The notes under the pieces: generated by a model
What the model was told of the DNA's origin: nothing
The model's database searches: none
The model's input: the letters and a program-made list of their open reading frames with translations, nothing else
Shown here: positions 42,277 to 52,462 of the stretch, in pieces
Numbering within the stretch: the first letter of the stretch is position 1
How the letters are laid out: every line of letters starts with the position of its first letter
Made by a program: the position numbers and the translations under genes
From: Pseudomonas sp. MF4836
Lineage (GTDB): Bacteria; Pseudomonadota; Gammaproteobacteria; Pseudomonadales; Pseudomonadaceae
Reading direction: 5' to 3'
Assembly: GCF_002018875.1 (NCBI RefSeq)
Contig: NZ_MVOL01000008.1
Location: 1 to 64,000, forward strand
Length of the DNA: 64,000 nt

Positions 42277-43335
42277 CTAGGGCAGTTGCACCCGGCGAAC
42301 CTGGCCGGACAGCGCGGCGACGCCGTTGTCCGGTGTAGGCAGGGGGCGACCGGTGAGACCCATGCCTTCGCTGATCAATACCGCCCCCGGCACCAGGCAC
42401 AGGTTGGAGGGGGTATCCAGATGCTGGGCCAGCAGCGTGACCTGCCCGGTGTTCAGGCTGCAACTGAGCAGCCGGCCACTGAAGCGGGCAAAACCGCCGT
42501 GCAGGCACTCGCCGGCCCAACTTGGAAGCAGGGGTTGCAGCAGACGGTCGCACAGCTCCAGGACCAACACCTGGCCGTCCTGGCTCAGGGCCAGGCCGGT
42601 GGGCAGTTGCAGGCCATCAATCAGCACCTCAATGCGCCCACTGTGCAGCCAGACCCGGATCACCTGGCCGGCACGCTCGGCGAAATCAATGCCGCGCCGC
42701 GCCGGATCGCTGTGCAGCTCACCCGAGAACAGGCTGATCAACACGGCGGCGGTCGCCGGTTCATAGACCAGGGTCACCGGCACCGCTTCCTGGCCCAGGC
42801 CCAGGTCCGGCAAGTCGAACAGCACGCGCTCTTCCTTGTCGCCCTTGAACTCTACCAGTTGATTGGTATCGGGTTTGACCGCCAGCCAGCTGCGGCGCAC
42901 CGGGTGATAGCACAGCGAGTTCAGGTTGCCGCGGCTGTTGAATACCGGCTCGGGCGGCCGGTATTGCAGGTCGAGGATTTTCGAGCCTTCGACATAGTTG
43001 GTCTGGCTGACCAGGCAGCGTCCGTCGCCACAGGCGATATCCGACAGCCCCATGATTTCATCGCGCAACATGCGCGCCTGCAGGTTCATGGAACGAAAGC
43101 CGTCGGCCACGATTTCCGGTGGCAGATACGCCCCCGGCATATCGGGATCGGGGCGCAGGCGGCTGATGCGCCCGCTGAAGCTTTGGTCGGGCAGGCCTGA
43201 ACCGGCTTCGGCCATCAGCAGGCTGCCGTCGCTTTGCAGGCACAGGCCCCGCGGGTTCAGCAGCCCTTGGGCGACGATGCTGCTGGGGCGCAGGTTTGGC
43301 GCCGGGTGGGCGGGAATCAGGATCGGCATCGGCAT
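42277..43335 (-). CDS. Predicted beta-propeller protein (NHL/SMP-30-like), last gene of the ebo-type cluster
   Basis: A 352-aa protein without a clear signal peptide. It has repeated blade-like strands of the form LxxPxGLxLxxDGxLLVxE (GLLNPRGLCLQSDGSLLMAE near the start, LQLPTGLALSQDGQVLVLEL, LDTPSNLCLVPGAVLISEG), typical of NHL or SMP-30-type propellers. ScyD/ScyE of scytonemin clusters belong to this general class, so a role as a scaffold or processing enzyme for the cluster product is possible but unproven. The ATG at 43335 has GGAG 7 nt before it; the open frame extends to a TTG 18 nt upstream. It is 36 nt downstream of the preceding gene. Confidence 0.75.
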   Translation of the reverse strand: MPMPILIPAHPAPNLRPSSIVAQGLLNPRGLCLQSDGSLLMAEAGSGLPDQSFSGRISRLRPDPDMPGAYLPPEIVADGFRSMNLQARMLRDEIMGLSDIACGDGRCLVSQTNYVEGSKILDLQYRPPEPVFNSRGNLNSLCYHPVRRSWLAVKPDTNQLVEFKGDKEERVLFDLPDLGLGQEAVPVTLVYEPATAAVLISLFSGELHSDPARRGIDFAERAGQVIRVWLHSGRIEVLIDGLQLPTGLALSQDGQVLVLELCDRLLQPLLPSWAGECLHGGFARFSGRLLSCSLNTGQVTLLAQHLDTPSNLCLVPGAVLISEGMGLTGRPLPTPDNGVAALSGQVRRVQLP

Positions 43336-43371
43336 GGCGGCTCTCCAGTGCAAAGGGGGGGCAGGGCGTCA

Positions 43372-45192
43372 TCACAACTGGGGCTGCCAGGGCTCGCTGG
43401 TGAGCCAGGCTTTGAGCAGCGCCCGCTGGCTCGGTGACATCGAGTGCACCACTGGCATGTACAGCGTGGTGCCGTTATAGACCTCGGAGGTGCGCGCCAG
43501 GATCATCTGCCGTGCGTTCCACACCGCATCCTGCTGGTTGAGCGGGATGTAGCGCGACATCGCCGGGAACGCCAGGTAGTGAAAACGCAGCACGTGTTCG
43601 TAGACCTGATCCCAGGTAACGCTGGTGCCCGGGGCGATGCCGAAACTGGTCTGGGCGAACTTGCGAAAGTTGATGAAATACGCCCCGTCGTCGCTGCCGA
43701 CGACGCTGAAATTCAAGGTGGCAAACCCGGCCTGGGGTTCTGAGCCTGGCTTGAGGGTCACCTTGAAGCTGACGCTGGCACTGCCTTTGCTCACGGTCAG
43801 TTGCGGCTCGAACACCAGGAAGTCCCAATATTCAGGGTCCAGGTACGGGGCGTGCTCGTCGTCGTTGGAAGGGCCCGGTGTGATCTTGATCACCGTGTCT
43901 TGCGTCACGGGCCCGCCCAGTTGGGTCACGTTCAGGGTGATCTGGACCCCGTCCGGGTGGTCGTCCAGGTAGATATTGCGCTGGTCGGCGCTCAGGCGAT
44001 AAGCCTGCTCGGGGGCGTTCACCGTGGTCTTGGCGAGGGTCAGTGGGGCCTTGATGCCCAGTGGCTGGCTGGCGACCAACTGTTGCTGCTCGGCGCTCAG
44101 GGGCAAATCAACGATGCCGCCGTAGAGGTAGTAGTACTGCAGGTCTTTGCCGAAGGGGCTGAGGGTGGTCAGCCTGGTCGATCCAGCGGTGATGGACACC
44201 GGGCCGTAATCCGCATTGGGCCCGATGGGGCTGGTGATATCGGTGCGCACGCTGCGAAAGGCCTGCTTGGGAATGATGTTGAGCATGTCGATGCTCAGCA
44301 GCTCATCGCTGGTCAAGGTGGCGTAGCCGGTGCCGCCGCTGGTCTGGTTGATCAACTGGCGGCCAGCCGGAAAGATCAGCGGCTCCCCGGGGAACGCCGG
44401 GGCCAGGGTGCCGACCATGCGCCCGATGCTCGGGTTGGCGGTGAAGAGCTTGGCGGCGTAGTCGGCGTCGAGCTCGGCGGTGGTCATGCTCGGGCACATT
44501 TCGAACATGACGAAGCGCACCACAATCCCGCTGGCTCCCGGCGCTTCGATGATGGACTTCAGAATCGCGCTGTCCTGGTTGTAACTGACGATGTCCTTGA
44601 GCGGGAAGGTCAGCTGGAAGGTGCCGCTGATCCGGTTCGACCCGGGCGCATCGGGCTCACCTTCGAGGATCCGCAGGGCCACGTCGAAGCTGCTGCACAC
44701 CGTATTGCCGCGGATCAGCAATTGAGGGCTGTCACTGCTGCCGATCTGCAGGCCACCGACGAAAATCTGCGTGCTGATGGTCCCGGTCGGGTCAAGGTCG
44801 ACCATCATCGGCCCGGTGACCGGCGGGTTCTGGGTGACCGGGTCCACCGAACCCATCAGGTACAACGGCTGGCCGATCAGGTCGCCATGGGTGCTGATGT
44901 CTCCCGGCTGGCCCTGGGAGCTGATCAGCACGTTCTGCATGTCGACGGAGTGCTGGCCATAGTGGTTCCAGCCGCCGGCGGTGTACTTGACCCCGGTGGG
45001 GGCGTTGATGAATTGGTTCAGTTGATCATCGCTGTAGGCCTGGGCCGGGGGCGACACGGTCGAGGTGGTCAGGTCGAACAGGGCCAGGGTCTGGCCGTTG
45101 TCGATGGGGAGGGTCGCGGCGTTGTTCGGCACGCTGACGTTGGTGCGGATGCCGCCCCAGAAATTCAGCCGTGGGCCATTCAGAATACTCAT
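43372..45192 (-). CDS. VioB N-terminal-domain-like protein 2
   Basis: A 606-aa protein of unassigned function, with no signal peptide. The start MSILNGPRLNFWGGIRTNVS, the internal GGWNHYGQHSVDM, a PAGRQL motif, a GGIVDLPL segment and the C-terminal FPAMSRYIPLNQ and LYMPVVHSMSPSQRALLKAW (residues 577-596) line up in order with the N-terminal half of VioB, the iminophenylpyruvate dimer synthase of violacein synthesis. The ferritin-like half of VioB that follows in the full enzyme is absent. A second, longer relative is encoded at 47492-49888. It starts 3 nt after the preceding haem-protein gene. The homology is from recalled VioB sequence and needs a profile search. Confidence 0.72.
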   Translation of the reverse strand: MSILNGPRLNFWGGIRTNVSVPNNAATLPIDNGQTLALFDLTTSTVSPPAQAYSDDQLNQFINAPTGVKYTAGGWNHYGQHSVDMQNVLISSQGQPGDISTHGDLIGQPLYLMGSVDPVTQNPPVTGPMMVDLDPTGTISTQIFVGGLQIGSSDSPQLLIRGNTVCSSFDVALRILEGEPDAPGSNRISGTFQLTFPLKDIVSYNQDSAILKSIIEAPGASGIVVRFVMFEMCPSMTTAELDADYAAKLFTANPSIGRMVGTLAPAFPGEPLIFPAGRQLINQTSGGTGYATLTSDELLSIDMLNIIPKQAFRSVRTDITSPIGPNADYGPVSITAGSTRLTTLSPFGKDLQYYYLYGGIVDLPLSAEQQQLVASQPLGIKAPLTLAKTTVNAPEQAYRLSADQRNIYLDDHPDGVQITLNVTQLGGPVTQDTVIKITPGPSNDDEHAPYLDPEYWDFLVFEPQLTVSKGSASVSFKVTLKPGSEPQAGFATLNFSVVGSDDGAYFINFRKFAQTSFGIAPGTSVTWDQVYEHVLRFHYLAFPAMSRYIPLNQQDAVWNARQMILARTSEVYNGTTLYMPVVHSMSPSQRALLKAWLTSEPWQPQL

Positions 45193-45195
45193 GGT

Positions 45196-46488
45196 CTATT
45201 CCTCATCCTTGATGGAAGTGCCTGCGGGTGCCTTGGCGAATTTGAACAGGTAGGAGAAGTCCGCCTTGAAGCGGCTGTTGATCGGGGTGGCCTTGGAGTG
45301 GCAATCGGTGCAGCTGCTGTTGGGCTGGATATAGCTTTCCATGGTCACGTTGGCGGCCAGGGCCGGCGTCGGCGAACCCTGGGGATTGCTGGGGTTGCTC
45401 GGGTCGCTGGGCCATTGGGTGGTCACCAGCTGGTAATACTTGAACACCGTCGATTGCACTTGCGCAGCGGCCTGGAACTGACTGTTGAGGGTTACGGTAG
45501 CCGGGGTCAGGGGCGTGAACCGGTCCAGCGGATTGGGCGTGGTGAAGCTGGTTCCGGGTTTGGGCTGGCACACCTGGTGGCCATCCTGCAGGGTCCAGTT
45601 GCAAGGCGACTGGTTGAGGCTGTCGGCGGGGGCGCCGGCGTTGAAATAGGAGTACTTGACCCCCGGCGCCGGCTGATTGACCCATTTTCCCTCGACCAAG
45701 ACCTTGGGTGGAACGTTGTCGACCTGCTCGAAGGTCGACCAGATCCACTGCGGATAACCCGGCGCCTTGGTGATGATGTGCAGGCCGACCAGGCCCAGGT
45801 TGACCTGGGTGGTACCGTCCGGGACGCCCTGGTCGTTGAACTGGGTGACCGTGGCGGGCATTTGCAGGTAGCGGCTGGCATCGTCCTGGGCGGTCAGGAT
45901 GCGCCAGCTGGATTTGATCTCGCTGGTCGCACTGGGAAACTTGATGTTGCTGGCCTTGGACACGATGTCGGCGTTGTAGAAGTCGTTGGCGACGATGTAG
46001 TTGTAGGAGGCCTCGTTGGCGGCCAGTTCGTAATAGGTGGGTTTTCCGTTCTGGTCGATCAGCCAGCCGCCGACCGCCTGATTGTCGGAGTGCACGACGG
46101 TGTTGTTCTTCAGCGCGGCAATGTTGATCAGCCGCAGGCGCTTGGCCTGCAACGCCGAGTTCCACGGTCCGGGCGGCTTGGCGCCGGGGAGGAAGATTTC
46201 ATCGACGTTTTTGTAGGTTTGCCACACGGTCGGGCCAGGGGCGCCCAGGGCCGCCGAGCAATCGGGCTGGCCCCGGGCTCCGGCCTTGGCGGGCCAGCTC
46301 AGGGCGACAAACATCTGCCAGCTGTAGCGATCGAACGCATCCTGGCTGGCGTCGGCGATGGGCACGACGCTGGGTGGCTGGCATGAGAGGTCGATGCCCG
46401 AGGTGGTCTGGGCCGGCTGCTCCCGGGCAACGGCGGGCAGGCTGAGCAGGCCGAGCAAGATCAGGCTAAAGCGCGGAAAAGTGTTCAT
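45196..46488 (-). CDS. Secreted mono-haem cytochrome c-like protein 2
   Basis: A 430-aa protein with a signal peptide (MNTFPRFSLILLGLLSLPAVA, cleavage after AVA), so periplasmic. A single CxxCH haem-attachment motif lies near the C-terminus (CTDCH, residues 393-397). The rest does not look like a standard cytochrome fold. It shares several blocks with the protein at 49899-51038: W..FV.L..P near the start, a FPS....K(S/T)SW segment, and GLHIITKAPGYPQWIWSTFE against GMHVINKLSANWVWTTFE. The two are therefore paralogues. It is likely an electron-transfer or haem enzyme acting on the cluster product; substrate unknown. Confidence 0.72.
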   Translation of the reverse strand: MNTFPRFSLILLGLLSLPAVAREQPAQTTSGIDLSCQPPSVVPIADASQDAFDRYSWQMFVALSWPAKAGARGQPDCSAALGAPGPTVWQTYKNVDEIFLPGAKPPGPWNSALQAKRLRLINIAALKNNTVVHSDNQAVGGWLIDQNGKPTYYELAANEASYNYIVANDFYNADIVSKASNIKFPSATSEIKSSWRILTAQDDASRYLQMPATVTQFNDQGVPDGTTQVNLGLVGLHIITKAPGYPQWIWSTFEQVDNVPPKVLVEGKWVNQPAPGVKYSYFNAGAPADSLNQSPCNWTLQDGHQVCQPKPGTSFTTPNPLDRFTPLTPATVTLNSQFQAAAQVQSTVFKYYQLVTTQWPSDPSNPSNPQGSPTPALAANVTMESYIQPNSSCTDCHSKATPINSRFKADFSYLFKFAKAPAGTSIKDEE

Positions 46489-46506
46489 GGCGATCCTTCG
46501 TCATTG

Positions 46507-47427
46507 TCAGGGTTGGCGTTGCATCAACTTGTTCCACTGCGCCGATTTGCCGTTGCTCTGGCCGGTAGGCGGCTCGAACAATTGGCAGGGTGGCGGGTTG
46601 CTCGGGCACATGGCTGCGACCTGGTCCCAGGTCTTGGCCGGGTCGGGTTTCTCGATGCGGAAGTTGACGTAGTTCTGGCTGACGATGGGGGCGTTGGCGA
46701 CGCTGGCGTCCCCGGAGAAAAAGAACGACTGCGGCTTGCGGTAGGGCGGCGTGCCGGTCTGCGCCTTGTTGAAGGCATAGCCGAACAGGATCGGTCCCTG
46801 GGGCGAATCCAGGTCCAGGGCGTAGGCCTGCACGCTGCCCTTGAGGTTCTGGCTGCGGCTGGGGCTGTAGGGCAGGTGCTGCACGAAGTCCTGGCGCGGC
46901 GGGTGGTTCATCGGCGAAAAACTGCAACAGGCCGGCATGTCCTTGGGGCGATCGTCGTAGGTCAGGAAATACGCCTTGTTGCCCAGGGAGACGAAGGTGC
47001 AGCTGTAGTTGTTGTTCTTGATCGGGAAGATCGGCAGGCAGTACTTCTCGTAGTGCTCGAACATCGCGCCGTAACCGTCGCCATCGGGCGGCAGGTAGCC
47101 GGTGTCGTAGTAGCTGGTGCCCTTGGACACGGTGTAGTCCGAAGGTTTCAGGGTGCTGGGCGGCGAGCTGTAGGGCGGCGGGTTGTTCTGGTAGTTGGTC
47201 ATCACCCGGTACATGGTCCAGTCGCTGATCCAATAGGCCGGGAAGAACGGATCGCTGGGATCGGTGGGCGCACGGGGGGCGACGCAGTTGCCGTTTTTGG
47301 CATTGCACCCCAGGGTGTTGTGCACCCCGTTGGTGAAGTACACGGCGGGGCTGTCGTCCTGGGCGAACAGCGGCGAGCTGATAAGCAGGGTCGGCAACAG
47401 CAGCCGGGTAAAGAAGCTGGCGTTCAT
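46507..47427 (-). CDS. Secreted cysteine-rich protein of unknown function
   Basis: A 306-aa protein that I do not recognise. The ATG at 47427 has a GGGAG ribosome binding site and starts a clear signal peptide (MNASFFTRLLLPTLLISSPLFA). The open frame continues 87 nt upstream, but without this signal. The mature part has eight cysteines (GCNAKNGNC, YC, SC, ACC, MC...PPC), suggesting disulfides in the periplasm or outside the cell, and many Tyr/Pro residues in the first half. No CxxCH is present. It sits between the two haem-protein/VioB-N-like pairs, 18 nt before the next gene. Confidence 0.65.
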   Translation of the reverse strand: MNASFFTRLLLPTLLISSPLFAQDDSPAVYFTNGVHNTLGCNAKNGNCVAPRAPTDPSDPFFPAYWISDWTMYRVMTNYQNNPPPYSSPPSTLKPSDYTVSKGTSYYDTGYLPPDGDGYGAMFEHYEKYCLPIFPIKNNNYSCTFVSLGNKAYFLTYDDRPKDMPACCSFSPMNHPPRQDFVQHLPYSPSRSQNLKGSVQAYALDLDSPQGPILFGYAFNKAQTGTPPYRKPQSFFFSGDASVANAPIVSQNYVNFRIEKPDPAKTWDQVAAMCPSNPPPCQLFEPPTGQSNGKSAQWNKLMQRQP

Positions 47428-47491
47428 AAGACACTCCCTTGAAGTGCCGGGTGAGGGTGTCACCCGGCGTTCCTGCGTGATGCGTTGGCGG

Positions 47492-49888
47492 TCAGTTGAG
47501 GGTGTTGAAGTCACTCATGCTCAGGGGGATGGGCGGGTAGTTGCGCTTGACCAGGGCCTGGGCCCACAGCTCGAGAATCGCCCGCCGGCTTTGCGACATG
47601 TCGCGGGTGATGGGCATCGAGAGCGTGCTTTCTTCCTGATACGGCTTGCTGATCAGCACGATCAATTGGTCGATGGCGCCTTCGACCCGGGTCTGGGAGT
47701 TGAGCGGCATGAACTTGTTCATGATCGGGTACAGGTAATAGAAGGGCTGCAGGATCTGCGCGTAGATGAAGTTGTTCCACAGCAGCTGGCTGGCGTTTTC
47801 GCTCTTGTAGATGGAGTTCCAGTAGTTGATGAAGTTTTGCTGCAATTGCGGCTCCATCGGCAGCACGCGCAAGGGCGCGAGGAAGTCGGCGTAGCCCCCG
47901 GTGTAGTCGAAGCTGAAGGGCACCTGTGGCGCGCTCGCGCCTTCTTGCAGGAAGAAACGCAGGGTCGGAAACCCCGGGGCCACGGCGCGCATTCCCAGTT
48001 GCGCGATGCCTCTGGCGTCAGTGCGGATTTTAGTGATGGAGTAGTTGATCAGCCCGCCACCGGGGGTGTCGCGCAGGTTGCCACTCCTGGCAAACGGCTC
48101 ATCGAAGGCCAGGCACGGACGCAGATTGATCGCGGTCGGCTTGCTCAGGTACTGCTGATAGCTGATGGGGATGCCGGGTGGCACCGCCGCATCATTGCGG
48201 GCGTCCGTCTTGTGCAGTGCGGTCAGGCGTCGCCCGCTGCCGGTGGCCAACTGATTGGCAATCGGTGGCGCGTCGGTGAACTGCGGCAGCCAGGGCTCGT
48301 TCGCGTTGCGATCGTCCGGGTTGTCATAGAACAGGGTGAAGTTGGCCGGGTTGCTGAATGCCAGGTAGTAGTTGCTGGTGGTGATCATGTAGGCGTTGCC
48401 GTACTCGGCGACCCACAACACGGTGCCGGCCGGGGCTGGGACGCCGTCCTGCTGCACCATGATCTGCAGCGTTTTGTGATCGCCCACATCAATGAAACTG
48501 CCGCTCTCGATGACCTCGGCGGTCCACTTGCGCTGAGCGGCGGCGACCACGGGCGTGGCGCCTTGCTGTTGCAACAGCAGCGAGCCGTTCTCCAGGGCGC
48601 TCTGTTGCCCGCTGTTGATTGGCAGGTCAAGCAGGCCCGAGCGTTTATCGAAGGCCGCCTGGTTGTACTGCTCGAAGCCGAACTGGGCCAGGGGTTGGTA
48701 CTTGCCGTTCAACTGCACCCCCACTGTGTAGTTGCCGGCGTTGAAGCGTTCCGCCTTGGCGATCGGGGCGCTGGGATCGACCGGGTAGAACGGGAAGCCG
48801 TTGGACAGGTCCAGGGACAACACCCCCGGGTTGATCTGGGCTGAAATCACCCCCAGCTGGGTGCTCGACGGCTGGGTGTCACCTGGGGTTTTCTTGTACA
48901 CCGGCACCTCGCTGGCGGGCATCAGGCGCCGGCCGCCGGGGGCCGTGGGGAACTCGTCGGCAAACCACAGCCCAAGGGTACCGGCGGTGCGGCTGTAGGC
49001 CGGGTTGAAAAAAATATCGGCGACGTTGTTCAGCCCCTTCTCATACATCACCCGCACCTTTTCCATGTCCGCAGGGGCATGGGAGTGGGTGTTGATCGGC
49101 GGGAAGTCGTTGAAGACGCCGTTTTTGTCGTAGAAGGTCAGGTAGGTCGAGAACCGGAACATCAGGCCCTTGGCGCCCTGCTGGGTCATTTGCTGCTGGA
49201 GGTTTTTCAGCAGCACCGAGTTGCCGATGACCCATTGCAGGTTTTCCTTGGGAAAGCAGGTCTGCCAGGTGGTGGTCACGGTACTCAAGCCACCGAACGC
49301 GCCCCAGTTGAAGTTGAGGAAGCGATCGAGCATCCGGTACTGGCGGTTGAGCGTCAGGCCGCATTGGGCGTCGCCCAGCACCAGCTTGTCGAAATACAGC
49401 GCGGTGAAGGTGTTTTGCCAGGGGCTGATATCGACAAAACGCGCGGCACTGGGCGCGTTGCCGCCAAAGGGGTTGCCCTGCAACTGGTAGTTCTTGCTGA
49501 CCAGGGCGTCCTGGAGGATGTAATTGTTGGCCTGCAACTCGCCACCCACCACCACCGAGCGGGTGTCCTTGTGGGTCACCGTGCCGCAGGCGTTGTCGCC
49601 GAACAGGTCCCATTCGGCGGGCATGAAGGGGTAGGTTTTCGGGTTGGCGTTGGTCGGCACCTGCAGCACGTAATCCGGGACCTGGTTGTACGCCAGTGGC
49701 CGGATCGACCACGGCATCAGCGCGGTCGGGGCGTTTTGCGGGGTGACGTCGTAGTACTTCAGGAACGGCCAGTTCATGTCCATCTTCACCGCGTCGTACA
49801 GCGGGAACACGTCGTTGTTGTTGGCCGTTGGCGGGTTCCAGAACATGTGGCCGTTGAGGTAGATGCGGGGGAAGTTCAATACGCTCAT
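47492..49888 (-). CDS. VioB N-terminal-domain-like protein 1
   Basis: A 798-aa protein, no signal peptide. The start MSVLNFPRIYLNGHMFWNPP followed by TANNN closely resembles the VioB N-terminus (MSILDFPRIHFRG...PTAN). An AEWDLFGDNAC segment, a GLLDLPI segment, YLYPIMNKFMPLN and LSMPITRDMSQSRRAILELW (residues 756-775) follow in the same order as in VioB and in the 606-aa relative at 43372-45192. The VioB ferritin-like catalytic half is missing, and the extra length is internal. The ATG at 49888 with AGGAG upstream is chosen; the frame extends 72 nt further. It begins 10 nt after the haem-protein gene at 49899. Confidence 0.72.
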   Translation of the reverse strand: MSVLNFPRIYLNGHMFWNPPTANNNDVFPLYDAVKMDMNWPFLKYYDVTPQNAPTALMPWSIRPLAYNQVPDYVLQVPTNANPKTYPFMPAEWDLFGDNACGTVTHKDTRSVVVGGELQANNYILQDALVSKNYQLQGNPFGGNAPSAARFVDISPWQNTFTALYFDKLVLGDAQCGLTLNRQYRMLDRFLNFNWGAFGGLSTVTTTWQTCFPKENLQWVIGNSVLLKNLQQQMTQQGAKGLMFRFSTYLTFYDKNGVFNDFPPINTHSHAPADMEKVRVMYEKGLNNVADIFFNPAYSRTAGTLGLWFADEFPTAPGGRRLMPASEVPVYKKTPGDTQPSSTQLGVISAQINPGVLSLDLSNGFPFYPVDPSAPIAKAERFNAGNYTVGVQLNGKYQPLAQFGFEQYNQAAFDKRSGLLDLPINSGQQSALENGSLLLQQQGATPVVAAAQRKWTAEVIESGSFIDVGDHKTLQIMVQQDGVPAPAGTVLWVAEYGNAYMITTSNYYLAFSNPANFTLFYDNPDDRNANEPWLPQFTDAPPIANQLATGSGRRLTALHKTDARNDAAVPPGIPISYQQYLSKPTAINLRPCLAFDEPFARSGNLRDTPGGGLINYSITKIRTDARGIAQLGMRAVAPGFPTLRFFLQEGASAPQVPFSFDYTGGYADFLAPLRVLPMEPQLQQNFINYWNSIYKSENASQLLWNNFIYAQILQPFYYLYPIMNKFMPLNSQTRVEGAIDQLIVLISKPYQEESTLSMPITRDMSQSRRAILELWAQALVKRNYPPIPLSMSDFNTLN

Positions 49889-49898
49889 GTCATGCTCC

Positions 49899-51016
49899 TT
49901 AGCGTTGCCACTGGGCGCGTTTGAGCGACCAGACAAAATCCAGTTTTTTGTAACCGGCATACGCCGAGTCCGGCAGCGGAGTGGTCGGGTAGACGATGCC
50001 GCCCTGTTCTTTCAGGGCGAAATTGAAGTAACCCTTCTGGTTCGAGTAGGCGGCGGTGCTGTGGCAGGCCAGGCACGACGAGGTGCTCTGGAACGCCGAC
50101 TCCAGCTGCGAGTTGGCCAGCACCTGGGTCACGGGCTGGAACTCGACGCCGATCAGTTCGTACTTCGACAGCCCGGGGTAGGTGGCCTGGAAACTCAGGT
50201 TCACCGGCTTGGCCGCCGGGGTCGGGCCGGTGGTGTTGGTCATCGGCGTGGCCGGTACGGCATTGGTCACGGTGTACTTGCTGTTGTTGACGTTTTCGAA
50301 GGTGGTCCACACCCAGTTGGCGCTCAGCTTGTTGATGACGTGCATGCCGCTGAGGGCGGCGTACCCGACCTGGTACTGGTTCTTGTCCGGGTAGTAGGCC
50401 TGGATGATGTAGTAGCCATCGTTCTCCAGCTTCTGCTTGAAGGCGGCATCGGTGCCGATCCAGATCCACGAGGTTTTCAGCTCCCAGGCGGTGCTCGGGA
50501 AATTCAGGTTGCCGGTTAGGGCGGCCTGGCCGTTCACGTTGTAGATCTTGTTATTGAGGATGTAGTTGAACGTGTCCTGGCCCATGAGTATGTGAAAGCG
50601 CACCGGCTGGCCGCGTTGCGCTGCCGGCACCTGGTTGCCCATTTGCAGGATCAGGCCGTCCACCTGTTGCGTGCTGTCCAGGTTCTGGAACACCCGGTTG
50701 GGGTTCATCCCCAGTTTTTGTGCCTGGGCCTGGATCGCCATAGGCGTGGGCTGCTGCGGCAGATAGGGCTTGGGCTGGGCGCCGTTGGCCAGGTACACCT
50801 GGTCCGACGGCTTGAACCCTTCCCAGACCCGGTTCGGGCTGCCCTGGGCCGAAGGCTGGTTGAGGCAGACGAACCAGTTCCAGGCCTGGGTTTCCGGGCT
50901 TTGCAAAAAGTTGGCCTTGGTCTGGCTGGGGTTGGCTCCGTACGTGAGGAAATTACCGCAGTCATAGGGAGTGGCGTTCTGTGCCTGCGCCAACCCGGCG
51001 AGTGCACTGAGAACGG

Positions 51017-51038
<22 letters not shown>
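49899..51038 (-). CDS. Secreted mono-haem cytochrome c-like protein 1
   Basis: A 379-aa protein with a signal peptide (MRRAISITVLSALAGLAQA). The ATG at 51038 has an AAGGAG box, while the frame is open 111 nt further up inside eboF. One CxxCH motif, CLACH, lies at residues 322-326. The region before it (AWNWFVCLNQPSAQG, FPSTAWELKTSWIWIG, GMHVINKLSANWVWTTFE) is shared with the 430-aa protein at 45196-46488. It overlaps the end of eboF by 22 nt, so the ebo genes and the secreted genes form one translation-coupled series. Confidence 0.72.

Positions 51039-52451
<1,413 letters not shown>

Positions 52452-52462
<11 letters not shown>

Noticed and set aside
43801..46386. An 861-codon plus-strand frame opposite the VioB-N-like and haem-protein genes, plus other long frames (47264-48844, 56265-57896)
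   Set aside because: High-GC shadow frames. The Gly/Gln/Val-rich composition has no domain signal, and the minus-strand genes have signal peptides, motifs and ordered overlaps.
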